A DNA stretch of 64,000 bases from Paradesertivirga sp966210515 (lineage in GTDB: Bacteria; Bacteroidota; Bacteroidia; Sphingobacteriales; Sphingobacteriaceae): positions 1 to 64,000 of the forward strand of contig CBIHLM010000004.1 in NCBI GenBank assembly GCA_966210515.1, given 5' to 3'. Below, piece by piece: positions 1-8,700 of this stretch. The notes beneath the pieces are model-generated. The model did not search any database. It was not told the origin of the DNA and saw nothing but the letters and a program-made list of their open reading frames with translations. Position 1 is the first letter of the stretch. Each line of letters begins with the position of its first letter. Both the position numbers and the translations under genes were made by a program.

Positions 1-83
1 TCACAGTTTGCCGGCATGCTTATGTCGTTGGTTTAATTTATTAACGACTGTTAAATACCTAATAATGGGTATTGATTGGCGCA

Positions 84-114
84 AGTTTAATCCCGTTGTT
101 TGGCCTTAACTTTG
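84..114 (+). promoter_or_regulatory. putative Bacteroidota-type promoter
   Basis: A TAacTTTG box at 107-114 fits the Bacteroidota -7 consensus TAnnTTTG. A weak GTTT at about 84-87 sits roughly 19 bp upstream where the -33 element is expected. It would start a transcript near 120 and give the lipoprotein gene at 215 a leader of about 95 nt. The match is by eye only. Confidence 0.35.
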
Positions 115-214
115 GGCATTGATCACATCCCATCCGTTTTTGGATATGACAAACGGATTAACGGCTGAATGTAAATGCTTACAAACAATCAATTCATAAT
201 TAACAATTAACAAG

Positions 215-652
215 ATGAGAAAATTTAAACTTTTAGCATTAGCACTTTTAGTGGTGTCTCTGGGATTTACCGGATGTAAAAAAGATGACGGTGATGACAC
301 TAAAGCCAAAATATTAGGCAAATGGGAAATGACTAAAGAGGTTTGGAAAGAATATGAAAACGGATCTTTAAAAGATCAGGGAACAGAAACAGATGTTGAT
401 TATGAGATAGAATTTAAAAGCAACGGTTCATATACGGTTTATTACCAAGGCGACATTGAGGAAACTGGTACATACTCTATTGAAAATGATGGCAAAAAGC
501 TCGTATTCAACAATGCTGAAGATGACATAGATGATTTCCATACCATAAACAGCCTTACATCCAGTCAGTTGATACTGTACCAAGAGGAGTCTGAGACGGT
601 TGGCGGCCAAACATTTAAATCTACCTATGAACTGACTTTTAATAAGCAATAG
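215..652 (+). CDS. lipocalin-like lipoprotein
   Basis: A 145-residue exported lipoprotein. The first 20 residues form a lipoprotein signal ending in GFTGC, with Cys21 as the predicted lipidated residue, followed by KKDDGDD, a typical charged linker. The rest has the short GKWEMTKE...YTVYY...GTYSIENDGKKLVF pattern of the small lipocalin-like (DUF-type) lipoproteins that are abundant in Bacteroidota. These are beta-rich and of unknown ligand. A distant relative lies at 16164. The gene stands alone, with a terminator directly downstream at 674-717. The function is not known. Confidence 0.8.
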   Translation: MRKFKLLALALLVVSLGFTGCKKDDGDDTKAKILGKWEMTKEVWKEYENGSLKDQGTETDVDYEIEFKSNGSYTVYYQGDIEETGTYSIENDGKKLVFNNAEDDIDDFHTINSLTSSQLILYQEESETVGGQTFKSTYELTFNKQ

Positions 653-673
653 TAACGCTCTGATTTAAACTTT

Positions 674-717
674 AAAATCCCTTTGGTAGACAGGTTTTCT
701 ATCAAGGGGATTTTTTT
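674..717 (+). terminator. rho-independent terminator after lipoprotein gene
   Basis: A stem of about 16 bp (AAATCCCTTTGGTAGA against TCTATCAAGGGGATTT, with two G-U type pairs) has a short loop and is followed by seven T residues. It lies 22 bp after the stop codon of the lipoprotein gene. Confidence 0.8.
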
Positions 718-940
718 ACAACCCATCTGCGCAGATATCCCCCTTATAAAAACCTCCTCTTTTCCCGGTTAAGCGCCTCAACAGAGTCAATATCTTTTTC
801 GTTCAAACTATTCCCATCAAAACTGTTTTTATTAGTCTATCTCTAAAAGGTCTTTTTAAGCGTTAAGGTTTATTCGGATGAAATCCGAGATGAATATGCT
901 CATTATAGCTTCATCCCCGTTAAAAAAAAATCATATTCGG

Positions 941-3412
941 ATGAAAAACATTTTTTTTAACACTCCGGTAAAAGGAAAAGTAATAATAGCTTTTATTATC
1001 GCGTGTACCGCACTGGCATTAGCCTGGAATATAAGCAAGTACACGTTCAGGGAGATGCTTCATACCGTAGAAGATCTATCTGCTCCCAATGATAAGTTAA
1101 CAATTGTTAGTCGCCTTTCGGGAAGAATAACACGCATTGATCAGCTGCAAAGAACCATGGCTATTGACAGCGAAAACTATCAGGATACTTTTATAAAAGA
1201 ATTCAGAAAACTGGGCCTCACGCTCGACACACTGGGCCGGCTTTACAAAGACAATCCCACCCAGGTAAAACGCATTAACGTTATGAAGCAACTTTTGTCC
1301 GAACGCAACAAGCTGTTTTTTAACTATCTGCATACAAGGGAGAAACTTGTTAATAATGATGAACTGTCTGATCAATTAGAGTCTCTCAACGGAATACTTT
1401 CAAATAATATCAATAAAAACGACAGTACAACTGTTCATACTACACAGAAAAAAGTTTCTACGACAACGGTTTTGGCTGTTGAGAAGGAGTTTCAGAAGGG
1501 TTTCTTTAACAGACTTTTCGGGAAAAAGAAAAACCAGGAAAAGGTGATCAACGAAGAACTGGACATTACCGTAGATACGATAACTATTGCCAGTCGGGAT
1601 ACCGCGTTAAAGACCGTCAAGCGAGCCATGCTGAGCATGGAAAAAAAGCAGCTTCTGCAAAGTGAGAAATTTATTAACCAGGAGACCCGGCTTGCTCTTG
1701 CAAGTAATAATCTTACCAACCAGATGCTCAACATTCTACAACAAGTAGAAGAAGATGTGATGAATCAATCAGCATTAAATAATTTGCAGGCCCGGGAGGT
1801 GGTTGGCACCAGTGTGAAGTATATAAACATAATCCTGATAACATTCCTGTTCCTTACGGCAATTCTTCTGTATTTTATTTTAACAGATATTTCAAGGAAT
1901 AACGCCTATCGTACGCAGCTCGAGATCGCAAAAGATGAAGCCGAATACCATAGTTTGGCCAAACAGCGGTTTTTAGCAAACATGAGTCATGAAATAAGAA
2001 CCCCTTTGCAAGCTATTATTGGCTATACCGAGCTTCTGAAGAATGGTAAAAAAAGTGAATATACCATTGACGCCATACATCATTCATCAACACATCTGTT
2101 GCAAATAGTTAATGAGGTACTTGATTACAGCCGGATAATTTCGGGTAAGTTTAGCTTTAACATGTCGGTTTTTAACCTGACGGATTTATTAGAGGAAGTG
2201 GTATCAGTGATGCGTTTATCCGCTCAGGAAAAATCACTTAAACTGCGCACTGATTTTGATCTTTCTCCTTTCGAATACTTAAGCGGAGATGCTTTCCGGT
2301 TAAAGCAAATTCTTTACAACCTGCTTAGCAATGCGATAAAATTTACTGATAAGGGAGAAATTATACTTACTGCTTCCAGTAAACACCATAATGGTAACGC
2401 TTACCTTAGGTTTGGGGTCGAGGATACAGGTATCGGGATTGCTGATGATGATTTGGTGCGTGTATTTAATGAATTTGATCAGGGAAGCGGCTCTGAAAAC
2501 GGGCAAATAACATCTGGTTCCGGCCTCGGTCTCAGCATTGTGAAAGCGGTTACCGAAAGGCTGGGTGGGCGAATCTATGTCAAAAGTAAAAAAGGAGAAG
2601 GAACATGCTTTACATTATATATTGGCTTTGAACTGGCAGAAAATCAGGTAAACACCCCGACCAATAACGACCCAGAACAGCATGTTGTAAAAGGGAAAGT
2701 TTGGGTTGTGGATGATGATGCGTTCATTCTTCAGCTATGTTCGTCAATATTAGAAAATCACGAGGTTGCGCATCAGTGTTTTGATACTCCGGAAAAAATG
2801 CTAAATACGCCCTGGGACGATGAAGTGAGCTGCATTTTACTGGATATAAGGATGCCGGGTATGAACGGAGCTGAACTTTGCGCCATACTGCGAAACAGAA
2901 TTCCGGAAGAGGTGAAAATTTACGCGATAACGGCACAGGCTCTTCCGGAAGAACGTGCCTGGATTCTTTCGCAGGGTTTCGACGGACAATTGATGAAGCC
3001 ATTTAGAGAAAGAGAGCTCCTTAATTTGATACAATCAGAAAACTTCCACCAGGAAACAGAAAACACCTGGAATCTGGACTCGTTGCAGAAAATGACCTTT
3101 GGAGACGAACAACAGTTGAAAAGAATATTAACCCTTTTCATAGAAGATTCAGAGAATGATATTCGCCAGATAACAGTCGCAGCAAAGAATCAAGATACAG
3201 ACCAATTAACTTTAGTATTTCATCGGATTGCGGGAAGAACCGCTCAAATGGGCTCGAAAGAACTCTCTTTGGCATTCAGAAAACTCGAAATAGATTCGCA
3301 AAAAGGAATACTTAAGGAAGACGAGATGAACTATCAGCTGAACACTCTGGCAAATTGGATAAAACTGATCGACAAAGAGCTGAATGCAGGCACATTCACT
3401 CAGCAGGCATAA
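941..3412 (+). CDS. hybrid sensor histidine kinase with receiver and Hpt domains
   Basis: An 823-residue membrane-bound hybrid kinase. From the start at 941 it has a transmembrane segment at about 12-33, a periplasmic sensor region to about 292 with no recognised fold, and a second transmembrane segment at about 293-315. The HisKA domain follows (FLANMSHEIRTPL, phospho-His350), then HATPase (N box NLLSNAIKFT, G box DTGIGI, GLGLSI). A receiver domain has acidic residues VDDD and phospho-Asp635 in LLDIRMPG. A C-terminal Hpt-like domain has HRIAGR (His761). An upstream in-frame ATG at 878 would add 21 residues; 941 is preferred because it places the hydrophobic segment at the N-terminus. It ends 7 bp from the oppositely oriented response regulator at 3420, its likely partner through the His-Asp-His-Asp relay. 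Confidence 0.88.
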   Translation: MKNIFFNTPVKGKVIIAFIIACTALALAWNISKYTFREMLHTVEDLSAPNDKLTIVSRLSGRITRIDQLQRTMAIDSENYQDTFIKEFRKLGLTLDTLGRLYKDNPTQVKRINVMKQLLSERNKLFFNYLHTREKLVNNDELSDQLESLNGILSNNINKNDSTTVHTTQKKVSTTTVLAVEKEFQKGFFNRLFGKKKNQEKVINEELDITVDTITIASRDTALKTVKRAMLSMEKKQLLQSEKFINQETRLALASNNLTNQMLNILQQVEEDVMNQSALNNLQAREVVGTSVKYINIILITFLFLTAILLYFILTDISRNNAYRTQLEIAKDEAEYHSLAKQRFLANMSHEIRTPLQAIIGYTELLKNGKKSEYTIDAIHHSSTHLLQIVNEVLDYSRIISGKFSFNMSVFNLTDLLEEVVSVMRLSAQEKSLKLRTDFDLSPFEYLSGDAFRLKQILYNLLSNAIKFTDKGEIILTASSKHHNGNAYLRFGVEDTGIGIADDDLVRVFNEFDQGSGSENGQITSGSGLGLSIVKAVTERLGGRIYVKSKKGEGTCFTLYIGFELAENQVNTPTNNDPEQHVVKGKVWVVDDDAFILQLCSSILENHEVAHQCFDTPEKMLNTPWDDEVSCILLDIRMPGMNGAELCAILRNRIPEEVKIYAITAQALPEERAWILSQGFDGQLMKPFRERELLNLIQSENFHQETENTWNLDSLQKMTFGDEQQLKRILTLFIEDSENDIRQITVAAKNQDTDQLTLVFHRIAGRTAQMGSKELSLAFRKLEIDSQKGILKEDEMNYQLNTLANWIKLIDKELNAGTFTQQA

Positions 3413-3419
3413 GCAGCGA

Positions 3420-4745
3420 TCATTCCAGATTATATTTTTCGATCTTACTATAAAGTGTTTTTCGGTCGATATTGAGCAATTTAGCCGCCATCGATTTATT
3501 GTACTTTACTTTTCTAAGCGTTTCCATAATGAGTGTTTTCTCATTCGTTTCGTTTATCGCTTTCAAGTCTGTTCCGCTTATTTTAGGCGCCTGGCTAATC
3601 GAAAACATCATCTCATCAGGAAGGCTTTCTATACCTGCTTCTTCTGTTTTGCTAAGAAGAACCATCCGCTTGATCACATTTTTAAGCTCCCGCAAATTCC
3701 CGGGCCAATCATACTTTTGAAAAACACCTAAAGCTTCTTCAGACAAACCTGTCACGTTTCGATTAAGTTCATTATTGGCCAGTTCAATAAAATGCCTGGT
3801 AAATAATTCAAAGTCTTTAGCACGCTCACGAAGTGGTAGCAATTGCATTTTAAACTCATTAAGCCTGTGATAAAGATCCTCGCGAAATTTCCCCTGACTT
3901 ACACTGATTAACAAATCATCATTGGTTGCGGCTATAATGCGAACATCTACCGGCACCGCCCGGTTACTTCCCAAAGGCACAATTACCCTTTCCTGTAAAG
4001 CCCTTAACAGGTTTACCTGCACCTCATAATCGAGGTTACCAATTTCGTCAAGAAAAATAGTGCCGCCACCGGCTGCTTCAAACTTTCCTTTTTTATCCGT
4101 CAGAGCACCTGTGAAAGCACCCTTAACATGTCCGAACAACTCGCTTACAGCAAGTTCTTTCGAAAGCACTCCGCAGTCTAATGCGATGAAAGGCTTTGCC
4201 GCTCTTTTACTTCGCTGATGAATAGCTCTTGCAAAATATTCTTTACCTGTGCCGCTCTCTCCCTGAATAATTACCGACATATCAGTGGGTGCTACCAGGT
4301 CAATATATCCATTAAGTTTTTCGGCTCCCGGACTGTTCCCGCTTATAAAACCGGTTGATGAAGATTGTGTAGACGGTTTCTCTTTTTTAGGTTCCAAAGC
4401 CTCTCCGATTCTCATCAGCAACTCATCCGGATTTACCGGCTTTGTAATATAATCAAAGGCTCCCGAACGCATTGCCTCTACCGCCGTTCTAACATCGTTA
4501 AAGCTTGTCATGATAATTACAGGCATATTCAGAGATTTCTGGCGGCTGGCGCTTAAAACTTCAAGTCCTGTACCATCGGGCAAACGATAGTCTAGCAGTA
4601 ACAGATCATATTGTTCCTGATCGAGCGCTTTTATACTGCTCTTTACATCATGTCGCAGATCTGCTGAATAACCGCTCTTTTTCAAGAAACCGTCCAATAG
4701 CTGCGAGAAAGTAAGATCGTCTTCAATAACCAGAATTTTTGCCAT
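3420..4745 (-). CDS. sigma-54-dependent response regulator (NtrC/AtoC type)
   Basis: A 441-residue activator. An N-terminal receiver (IEDD, phospho-Asp52 in LLDYRLPDG) is followed by a sigma-54 interaction AAA+ domain with Walker A GESGTGK (Lys168), the GAFTGA loop at about 211-216 that contacts sigma-54, and Walker B GGTIFLDEIG. A Fis-type helix-turn-helix lies at the C-terminus (MAAKLLNIDRKTLYSKIEKY). The start is MAKILVIEDD at 4745; a longer frame to 4784 would begin inside the terminator of the upstream gene. The intact GAFTGA motif predicts activation of sigma-54 promoters when phosphorylated. The convergent hybrid kinase at 941-3412 is the obvious phosphodonor. The linker at about 120-140 is Ser/Lys rich. 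Confidence 0.92.
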   Translation of the reverse strand: MAKILVIEDDLTFSQLLDGFLKKSGYSADLRHDVKSSIKALDQEQYDLLLLDYRLPDGTGLEVLSASRQKSLNMPVIIMTSFNDVRTAVEAMRSGAFDYITKPVNPDELLMRIGEALEPKKEKPSTQSSSTGFISGNSPGAEKLNGYIDLVAPTDMSVIIQGESGTGKEYFARAIHQRSKRAAKPFIALDCGVLSKELAVSELFGHVKGAFTGALTDKKGKFEAAGGGTIFLDEIGNLDYEVQVNLLRALQERVIVPLGSNRAVPVDVRIIAATNDDLLISVSQGKFREDLYHRLNEFKMQLLPLRERAKDFELFTRHFIELANNELNRNVTGLSEEALGVFQKYDWPGNLRELKNVIKRMVLLSKTEEAGIESLPDEMMFSISQAPKISGTDLKAINETNEKTLIMETLRKVKYNKSMAAKLLNIDRKTLYSKIEKYNLE

Positions 4746-4771
4746 ATTGGATGCCCTGCAGCAAAAATACA

Positions 4772-4794
4772 AAAGCCGGAACATTTCCGGCTTT
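4772..4794 (-). terminator. terminator of the small secreted protein gene
   Basis: A 10-bp perfect stem AAAGCCGGAA / TTCCGGCTTT with a 3-nt loop. Read on the minus strand it is followed by a T-rich run (TTGTATTTTT). It separates the gene at 4832-5152 from the response regulator that starts at 4745. Confidence 0.8.
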
Positions 4795-4831
4795 CATAAA
4801 GGTTATTTTAAATTGTATATATAGGGGTGTG

Positions 4832-5152
4832 TTACTGAACTATCTTACCGTCCTTGTCGATTCGAAGGAAAGCTTTTTCCTCACCTTTCGTTAAATCTAT
4901 CTGATAATACTCGGCGCCTTCTTTGGTTTTTACCAAAAACGCTGCTGCAGGCGTCCAATCTTTTACCTTTTCAGATTTTAAGGTGGCTTTCACGGAATCC
5001 GGTATTTCTTCCAGTTTAACTGCGGTTTTGATAAGGCTATCCTGAGTGGTATGTGTAATGGTTAAGGTATGGTTTAATGTACTTGCTTTAACTGTGGTTC
5101 CGGCAAAGGCTAAAACAGCTACTGAGGCTGCCGACAAAATTAGTTTTCTCAT
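4832..5152 (-). CDS. small secreted PepSY-like protein
   Basis: A 106-residue protein with a clear signal peptide (MRKLILSAASVAVLAFAG, cleavage near residue 24, VKA-S). The mature part reads IPDSVKATLKSEKV...WTPAAAFLVKTKEGAEYYQIDL...EEKAFLRIDKDGKIVQ. This is the alternating pattern of the small periplasmic PepSY-like (BLIP-type) proteins of Bacteroidota, in which a helix is followed by a beta hairpin and the chain ends in a GKIV-type strand. No catalytic residues are visible. It is a single gene with its own terminator at 4772-4794 and faces away from alkB. The family call rests on pattern alone. Confidence 0.65.
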   Translation of the reverse strand: MRKLILSAASVAVLAFAGTTVKASTLNHTLTITHTTQDSLIKTAVKLEEIPDSVKATLKSEKVKDWTPAAAFLVKTKEGAEYYQIDLTKGEEKAFLRIDKDGKIVQ

Positions 5153-5273
5153 AAAATTTAGATTAATTAACGTTTGTTATAGCTCCTTACAGTACACAAT
5201 GGTGCCAAAAACGGAAGGCCAAAACATCTATCTGAAAATCAATACTTTAACTACTCTGCCAAGTGTTTTAAAG

Positions 5274-5294
5274 TGTAGAGATTGTCTACAATCT
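5274..5294. promoter_or_regulatory. nested inverted repeats in a divergent promoter region
   Basis: Two overlapping inverted repeats share bases: TGTAGA-N5-TCTACA (5274-5290) and AGATTG-N4-CAATCT (5279-5294). They lie in the 267-bp gap between two divergent genes, the secreted protein starting at 5152 and the AlkB gene starting at 5420. An operator for a dimeric regulator is possible; nothing identifies the regulator. Confidence 0.3.
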
Positions 5295-5419
5295 GTGGGG
5301 CAAGTCTTCAGATCTTGTAAAAAATCCGGTTTTTCGTCAGCACACTTTGAATAACCGGTAAGCCGCTGACATTCGTACCTTAGATCTTAATTTCTATCCT
5401 CGAGAAGAGACAAATATCT

Positions 5420-6028
5420 ATGGATTTATTTAGCAAGGAAGAAGACGAACTGCGTAATCTACTACCAAAAGACGGAACGGTAAATTACTACGGAAAACTG
5501 TTTTCGACAAAGCAGGCAAAGCGGTATTTTGAGAGCCTGCTGAATATGATAGAGTGGAGATGTGACGAGGCCGTCATCTTCGGAAAATTGATTGTCACCA
5601 AGCGCAAAGTAGCCTGGTACGGTGATTCGGAGTTTGAGTACACCTATTCCAACACCACCAAAAAGGCTTTGCCCTGGACGGCTAATTTATTGGACCTAAA
5701 GGCAATTGTAGAAGAACAGACAAATGAAACCTTTAATTCATGCTTGCTTAATTTATACCACAGCGGCGAAGAAGGTATGGCATGGCACAGCGATGGAGAG
5801 AAGGATCTAAAAAAGAACGGCGCTATTGCGTCATTATCTTTTGGAGCCGAACGGAAATTCTCATTTAAGCACAAGATAGAAAAGACAAACGTCTCGCTGG
5901 TCCTGGAACATGGCAGCTTGCTTGTAATGAAAGGAGCTACACAGACGCATTGGCTACATTGTTTGCCACCCACAAAAATGGCAAGCAAACCGCGGATTAA
6001 CCTTACGTTCAGGACGATTGAGAAGTAG
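5420..6028 (+). CDS. alkB: AlkB-type 2-oxoglutarate/Fe(II) dioxygenase
   Basis: A 202-residue enzyme of the AlkB family, which removes alkyl groups from N1-methyladenine and N3-methylcytosine in DNA or RNA by oxidative demethylation. The iron ligands are visible as WHSD (His123, Asp125) and the distal His in HWLHCLP (His180 by alignment to the WxH..P pattern). The 2-oxoglutarate-binding arginines lie in PRINLTFR (Arg193, Arg199). The substrate-lid motif SLNLYHSGEEGMAWHSD is of the AlkB/ALKBH2-3 type. The length is normal. It is a single gene, head-on to the MG2-domain protein gene. Whether it is inducible by alkylation cannot be told; no Ada box was recognised. Confidence 0.9.
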   Translation: MDLFSKEEDELRNLLPKDGTVNYYGKLFSTKQAKRYFESLLNMIEWRCDEAVIFGKLIVTKRKVAWYGDSEFEYTYSNTTKKALPWTANLLDLKAIVEEQTNETFNSCLLNLYHSGEEGMAWHSDGEKDLKKNGAIASLSFGAERKFSFKHKIEKTNVSLVLEHGSLLVMKGATQTHWLHCLPPTKMASKPRINLTFRTIEK

Positions 6029-6068
6029 AGCATTAGGTTGCACTATTTATCTGATAACGCAAAATCTT

Positions 6069-8495
6069 TTATTTAACAGAAAAAACTGCTTTACCAAACA
6101 ATGGCCTTAGGTTATTGATATCCAAGCCTTGCGCAATCACAAAGAAATCCCCCTTTACATCATTGGTGAAAAAACTAAAGCTATTCTTTCCGCTCGAGTT
6201 CGTTCCAAAATTAGGATTCCAGTAAAGCGTGGTTTCTACAGCTGGAGTATTAATATTTTCCTTCTCGAAATCTGTAAGAGGGAATGGTTTAGGCAGTATA
6301 ATATTTTTCAAAACCAGTTCTGCCAGTTCGTCTCCGCTGGTGCGGCAACGGTATACCACCGGACCATTTCTAGAGGAATAGACTTTGCCCTCTTCGGGAG
6401 GATAACCATCAGTAGGGTGGTTTTCGCAATTTAGAATATTGTTTCGGCAGATATAGGCCTCACAGCCCACAACATTGTTTGAGAAAACGGCCGCATTCTT
6501 TCGGGTATCTGTGGATTTGCCCTTCAATTCCACTGTTTTTAGCAGAAATCCACTCCCCGCCTTAGTTAGATCAGCAGGTTTATTATTGTCAAACACATTG
6601 AAAATTGTCGGGATATACAATGCATTACCCTTCGCTATACGCTTATCATATTCTCGTTCATAATTATTGAAGCTAACAGTATATCTTTCAAAAAACTCGG
6701 CACCAGCCTTCATTGTCCATTTATTACCCCGGCTTGAAGTCAACGATTCCGGTTTGATGGAAAATGTGTTATCCCCGGCTACATCAAACACTACACCTTT
6801 CTCTTTCGAAATTAAAACCAGCTTTTGTAAGTCAACCTTTCTTTTTGAATTGGATTTTACGGTGCCGGTAATACCGCCGGTATTTTCCAGCAGTTTTAAG
6901 GGTCCGCGTGAGATATAATTTGTAAACTCTTTGGTTCCACTGTGCAACCAGTGTTTGGTTATTAACAGATCGTCTATGTCCTTTTCGATAGTTTGGGGGA
7001 TGTAGAGCTTACAATTTCTTCCTTCAAGGAAGCGATAGTAATATGAATTTAATATGGTGCGATAGGTGTCGGGATCAATCCGGGATTTTTCGACCACGGC
7101 TACAGACAGGTTTGAGGCCACCGGATTCCCGTCCTGGTTGGTTACCTCTAAATTCACCAGAACTTTCTTTCGGCTTCCATAATCCTTCTGTTCGGTACTT
7201 AACTTCACTGTGTAGTCCTCCTCTCCCGACTTATTAAGAATTAACCGTTCACATTTTATGTTATCACCCTCATCCAGTAAAAAAACACTCACCACATCTT
7301 TCGGCATATCTTTAAAAATAAACGGCACATTAACAGAATCACCCGGAGGAATCGTTAGAGAGACCGCCTGCAAAACCTCATTGAGTGTTCTGAAACCCAG
7401 CACAACCTTCCCGTTTTCGCCCTGGTTTTTAACGGAAGCGGTAAGTCGTTTCCGCTCTTGCGATACGGATAAGCTATAGCCTTTTTCTTCAATTATTACC
7501 GGAGTGCCTGAACTCTGACTATTCTTGCCACCAATATAATTTATGCTGTAGGTCGCACCCTTTATGGGCTTAAAAAGCACGGTTCCGGTTCCATAATGAT
7601 TAGTTTTAAAGCGCCTGATCTCTCTACCATTCTCCAACAGGCTAAGTTCTGTGCTTACCGGATATTTATTAATATCCGATGCTTCAACTACTATCCTGGA
7701 ATTAAACCCTGGAATTAAATTGCCGCCCTCCGGAAAAATTTTCAGCCGTACCGGATTCGACTCGTGCCGCAGGTTAAGTTCAAGCTCTGCGAAATCAGAA
7801 TTTCTGTTGAAAACAGCCCTCACTTTTAAACTCCTGTCATCCGCAATTTGTGGGTAAGTGAAATTAATCTCTGCCTCACCAAAATTGTTCGTGGTAATTC
7901 GAGCACTTTTCAGCACCTTCTTATCATCAATCAATTCATAATTACCCCTAACTCCCTTTTGCAGGTGTATACCTTCTTTAAGTTTAATTACAACCTGCAC
8001 GGGTTGCCCTCTTTTTATGTTAGCGGTATCAGTTACGGATGCACTTGCCTCCAACCTTTTTGTAACGTTTCGCTGTACTTTTATAGCTTGAACGAAAATA
8101 TCTTCTTCTTTGAAATTGATCATCCTGTCGGTATACGCGTACAGGTAATAATTTCCGTCTTTAAGTGTATCGGGTAAAAGAATATCGCCGTGACTTCTGA
8201 TGTCGTATACCGGAAACTGCTCCGCTATCATCACCTGCTTTTTTTCGTCGGTGATGCGAACATATAACACTTTATTATCTATTACTTTCCCGTCGAGTAT
8301 GTATGCCTTAAACCAGATATCTTCGTTCTGGGAATATGTGCTTTTATCAAGATGCAAAAACAGGTGAGTAAAGGGATTTTCAGCATTATAAAGTGAGAGC
8401 CGCTGATTTAGTCTTTCAAGAATAGCTACCGGATTTACGAAGGCCAGAATGCCTGTAAGTAAAAACGTTAAGCAGGCTATTTTAATCGCTTTCAT
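6069..8495 (-). CDS. large exported MG2-domain protein
   Basis: An 808-residue exported protein. The start at 8495 (MKAIKIACLTFLLTGILAF) gives a signal peptide; the frame is open further to 8615 but that extension has no coding character. Residues 45-150 have the macroglobulin MG2 pattern (LFLHLDKSTYSQNEDIWFK...YYLYAYTDRM), as in alpha-2-macroglobulins and in many Bacteroidota surface proteins. Further beta-sandwich-like segments follow (FPEGGNLIPGFNSRIVVEA; VKLSTEQKDYGSRKKVLVNL). No CxEQ thioester motif and no TonB plug or barrel were seen, so it is neither a full macroglobulin nor a receptor. A C-terminal segment with several Cys (CEAYICRNNILNCENHP) may form disulfides. The role is unknown, probably at the envelope. 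Confidence 0.7.
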   Translation of the reverse strand: MKAIKIACLTFLLTGILAFVNPVAILERLNQRLSLYNAENPFTHLFLHLDKSTYSQNEDIWFKAYILDGKVIDNKVLYVRITDEKKQVMIAEQFPVYDIRSHGDILLPDTLKDGNYYLYAYTDRMINFKEEDIFVQAIKVQRNVTKRLEASASVTDTANIKRGQPVQVVIKLKEGIHLQKGVRGNYELIDDKKVLKSARITTNNFGEAEINFTYPQIADDRSLKVRAVFNRNSDFAELELNLRHESNPVRLKIFPEGGNLIPGFNSRIVVEASDINKYPVSTELSLLENGREIRRFKTNHYGTGTVLFKPIKGATYSINYIGGKNSQSSGTPVIIEEKGYSLSVSQERKRLTASVKNQGENGKVVLGFRTLNEVLQAVSLTIPPGDSVNVPFIFKDMPKDVVSVFLLDEGDNIKCERLILNKSGEEDYTVKLSTEQKDYGSRKKVLVNLEVTNQDGNPVASNLSVAVVEKSRIDPDTYRTILNSYYYRFLEGRNCKLYIPQTIEKDIDDLLITKHWLHSGTKEFTNYISRGPLKLLENTGGITGTVKSNSKRKVDLQKLVLISKEKGVVFDVAGDNTFSIKPESLTSSRGNKWTMKAGAEFFERYTVSFNNYEREYDKRIAKGNALYIPTIFNVFDNNKPADLTKAGSGFLLKTVELKGKSTDTRKNAAVFSNNVVGCEAYICRNNILNCENHPTDGYPPEEGKVYSSRNGPVVYRCRTSGDELAELVLKNIILPKPFPLTDFEKENINTPAVETTLYWNPNFGTNSSGKNSFSFFTNDVKGDFFVIAQGLDINNLRPLFGKAVFSVK

Positions 8496-8700
8496 TAATT
8501 CTGAAAAAATGAATTGGAAATATACTGTTTTTGTGAAACATAAACTGCTACAGCCAGTCCCATTACATCTTAGCCTTATCCGTAAATTTCGGTTTTTTGA
8601 AAACAAACCACACATCTAAACGAAAGACATGAAGTCATTTTAGTACTTGGTTTGTTGATTTCTCACGAAATTCGCTTAATTTTCAGCAAAATCGACATTC

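Noticed and set aside
6069..8495. TonB-dependent receptor
   Set aside because: No plug domain and no barrel strands were seen; the N-terminal domain is MG2-like, so a receptor call is not supported.
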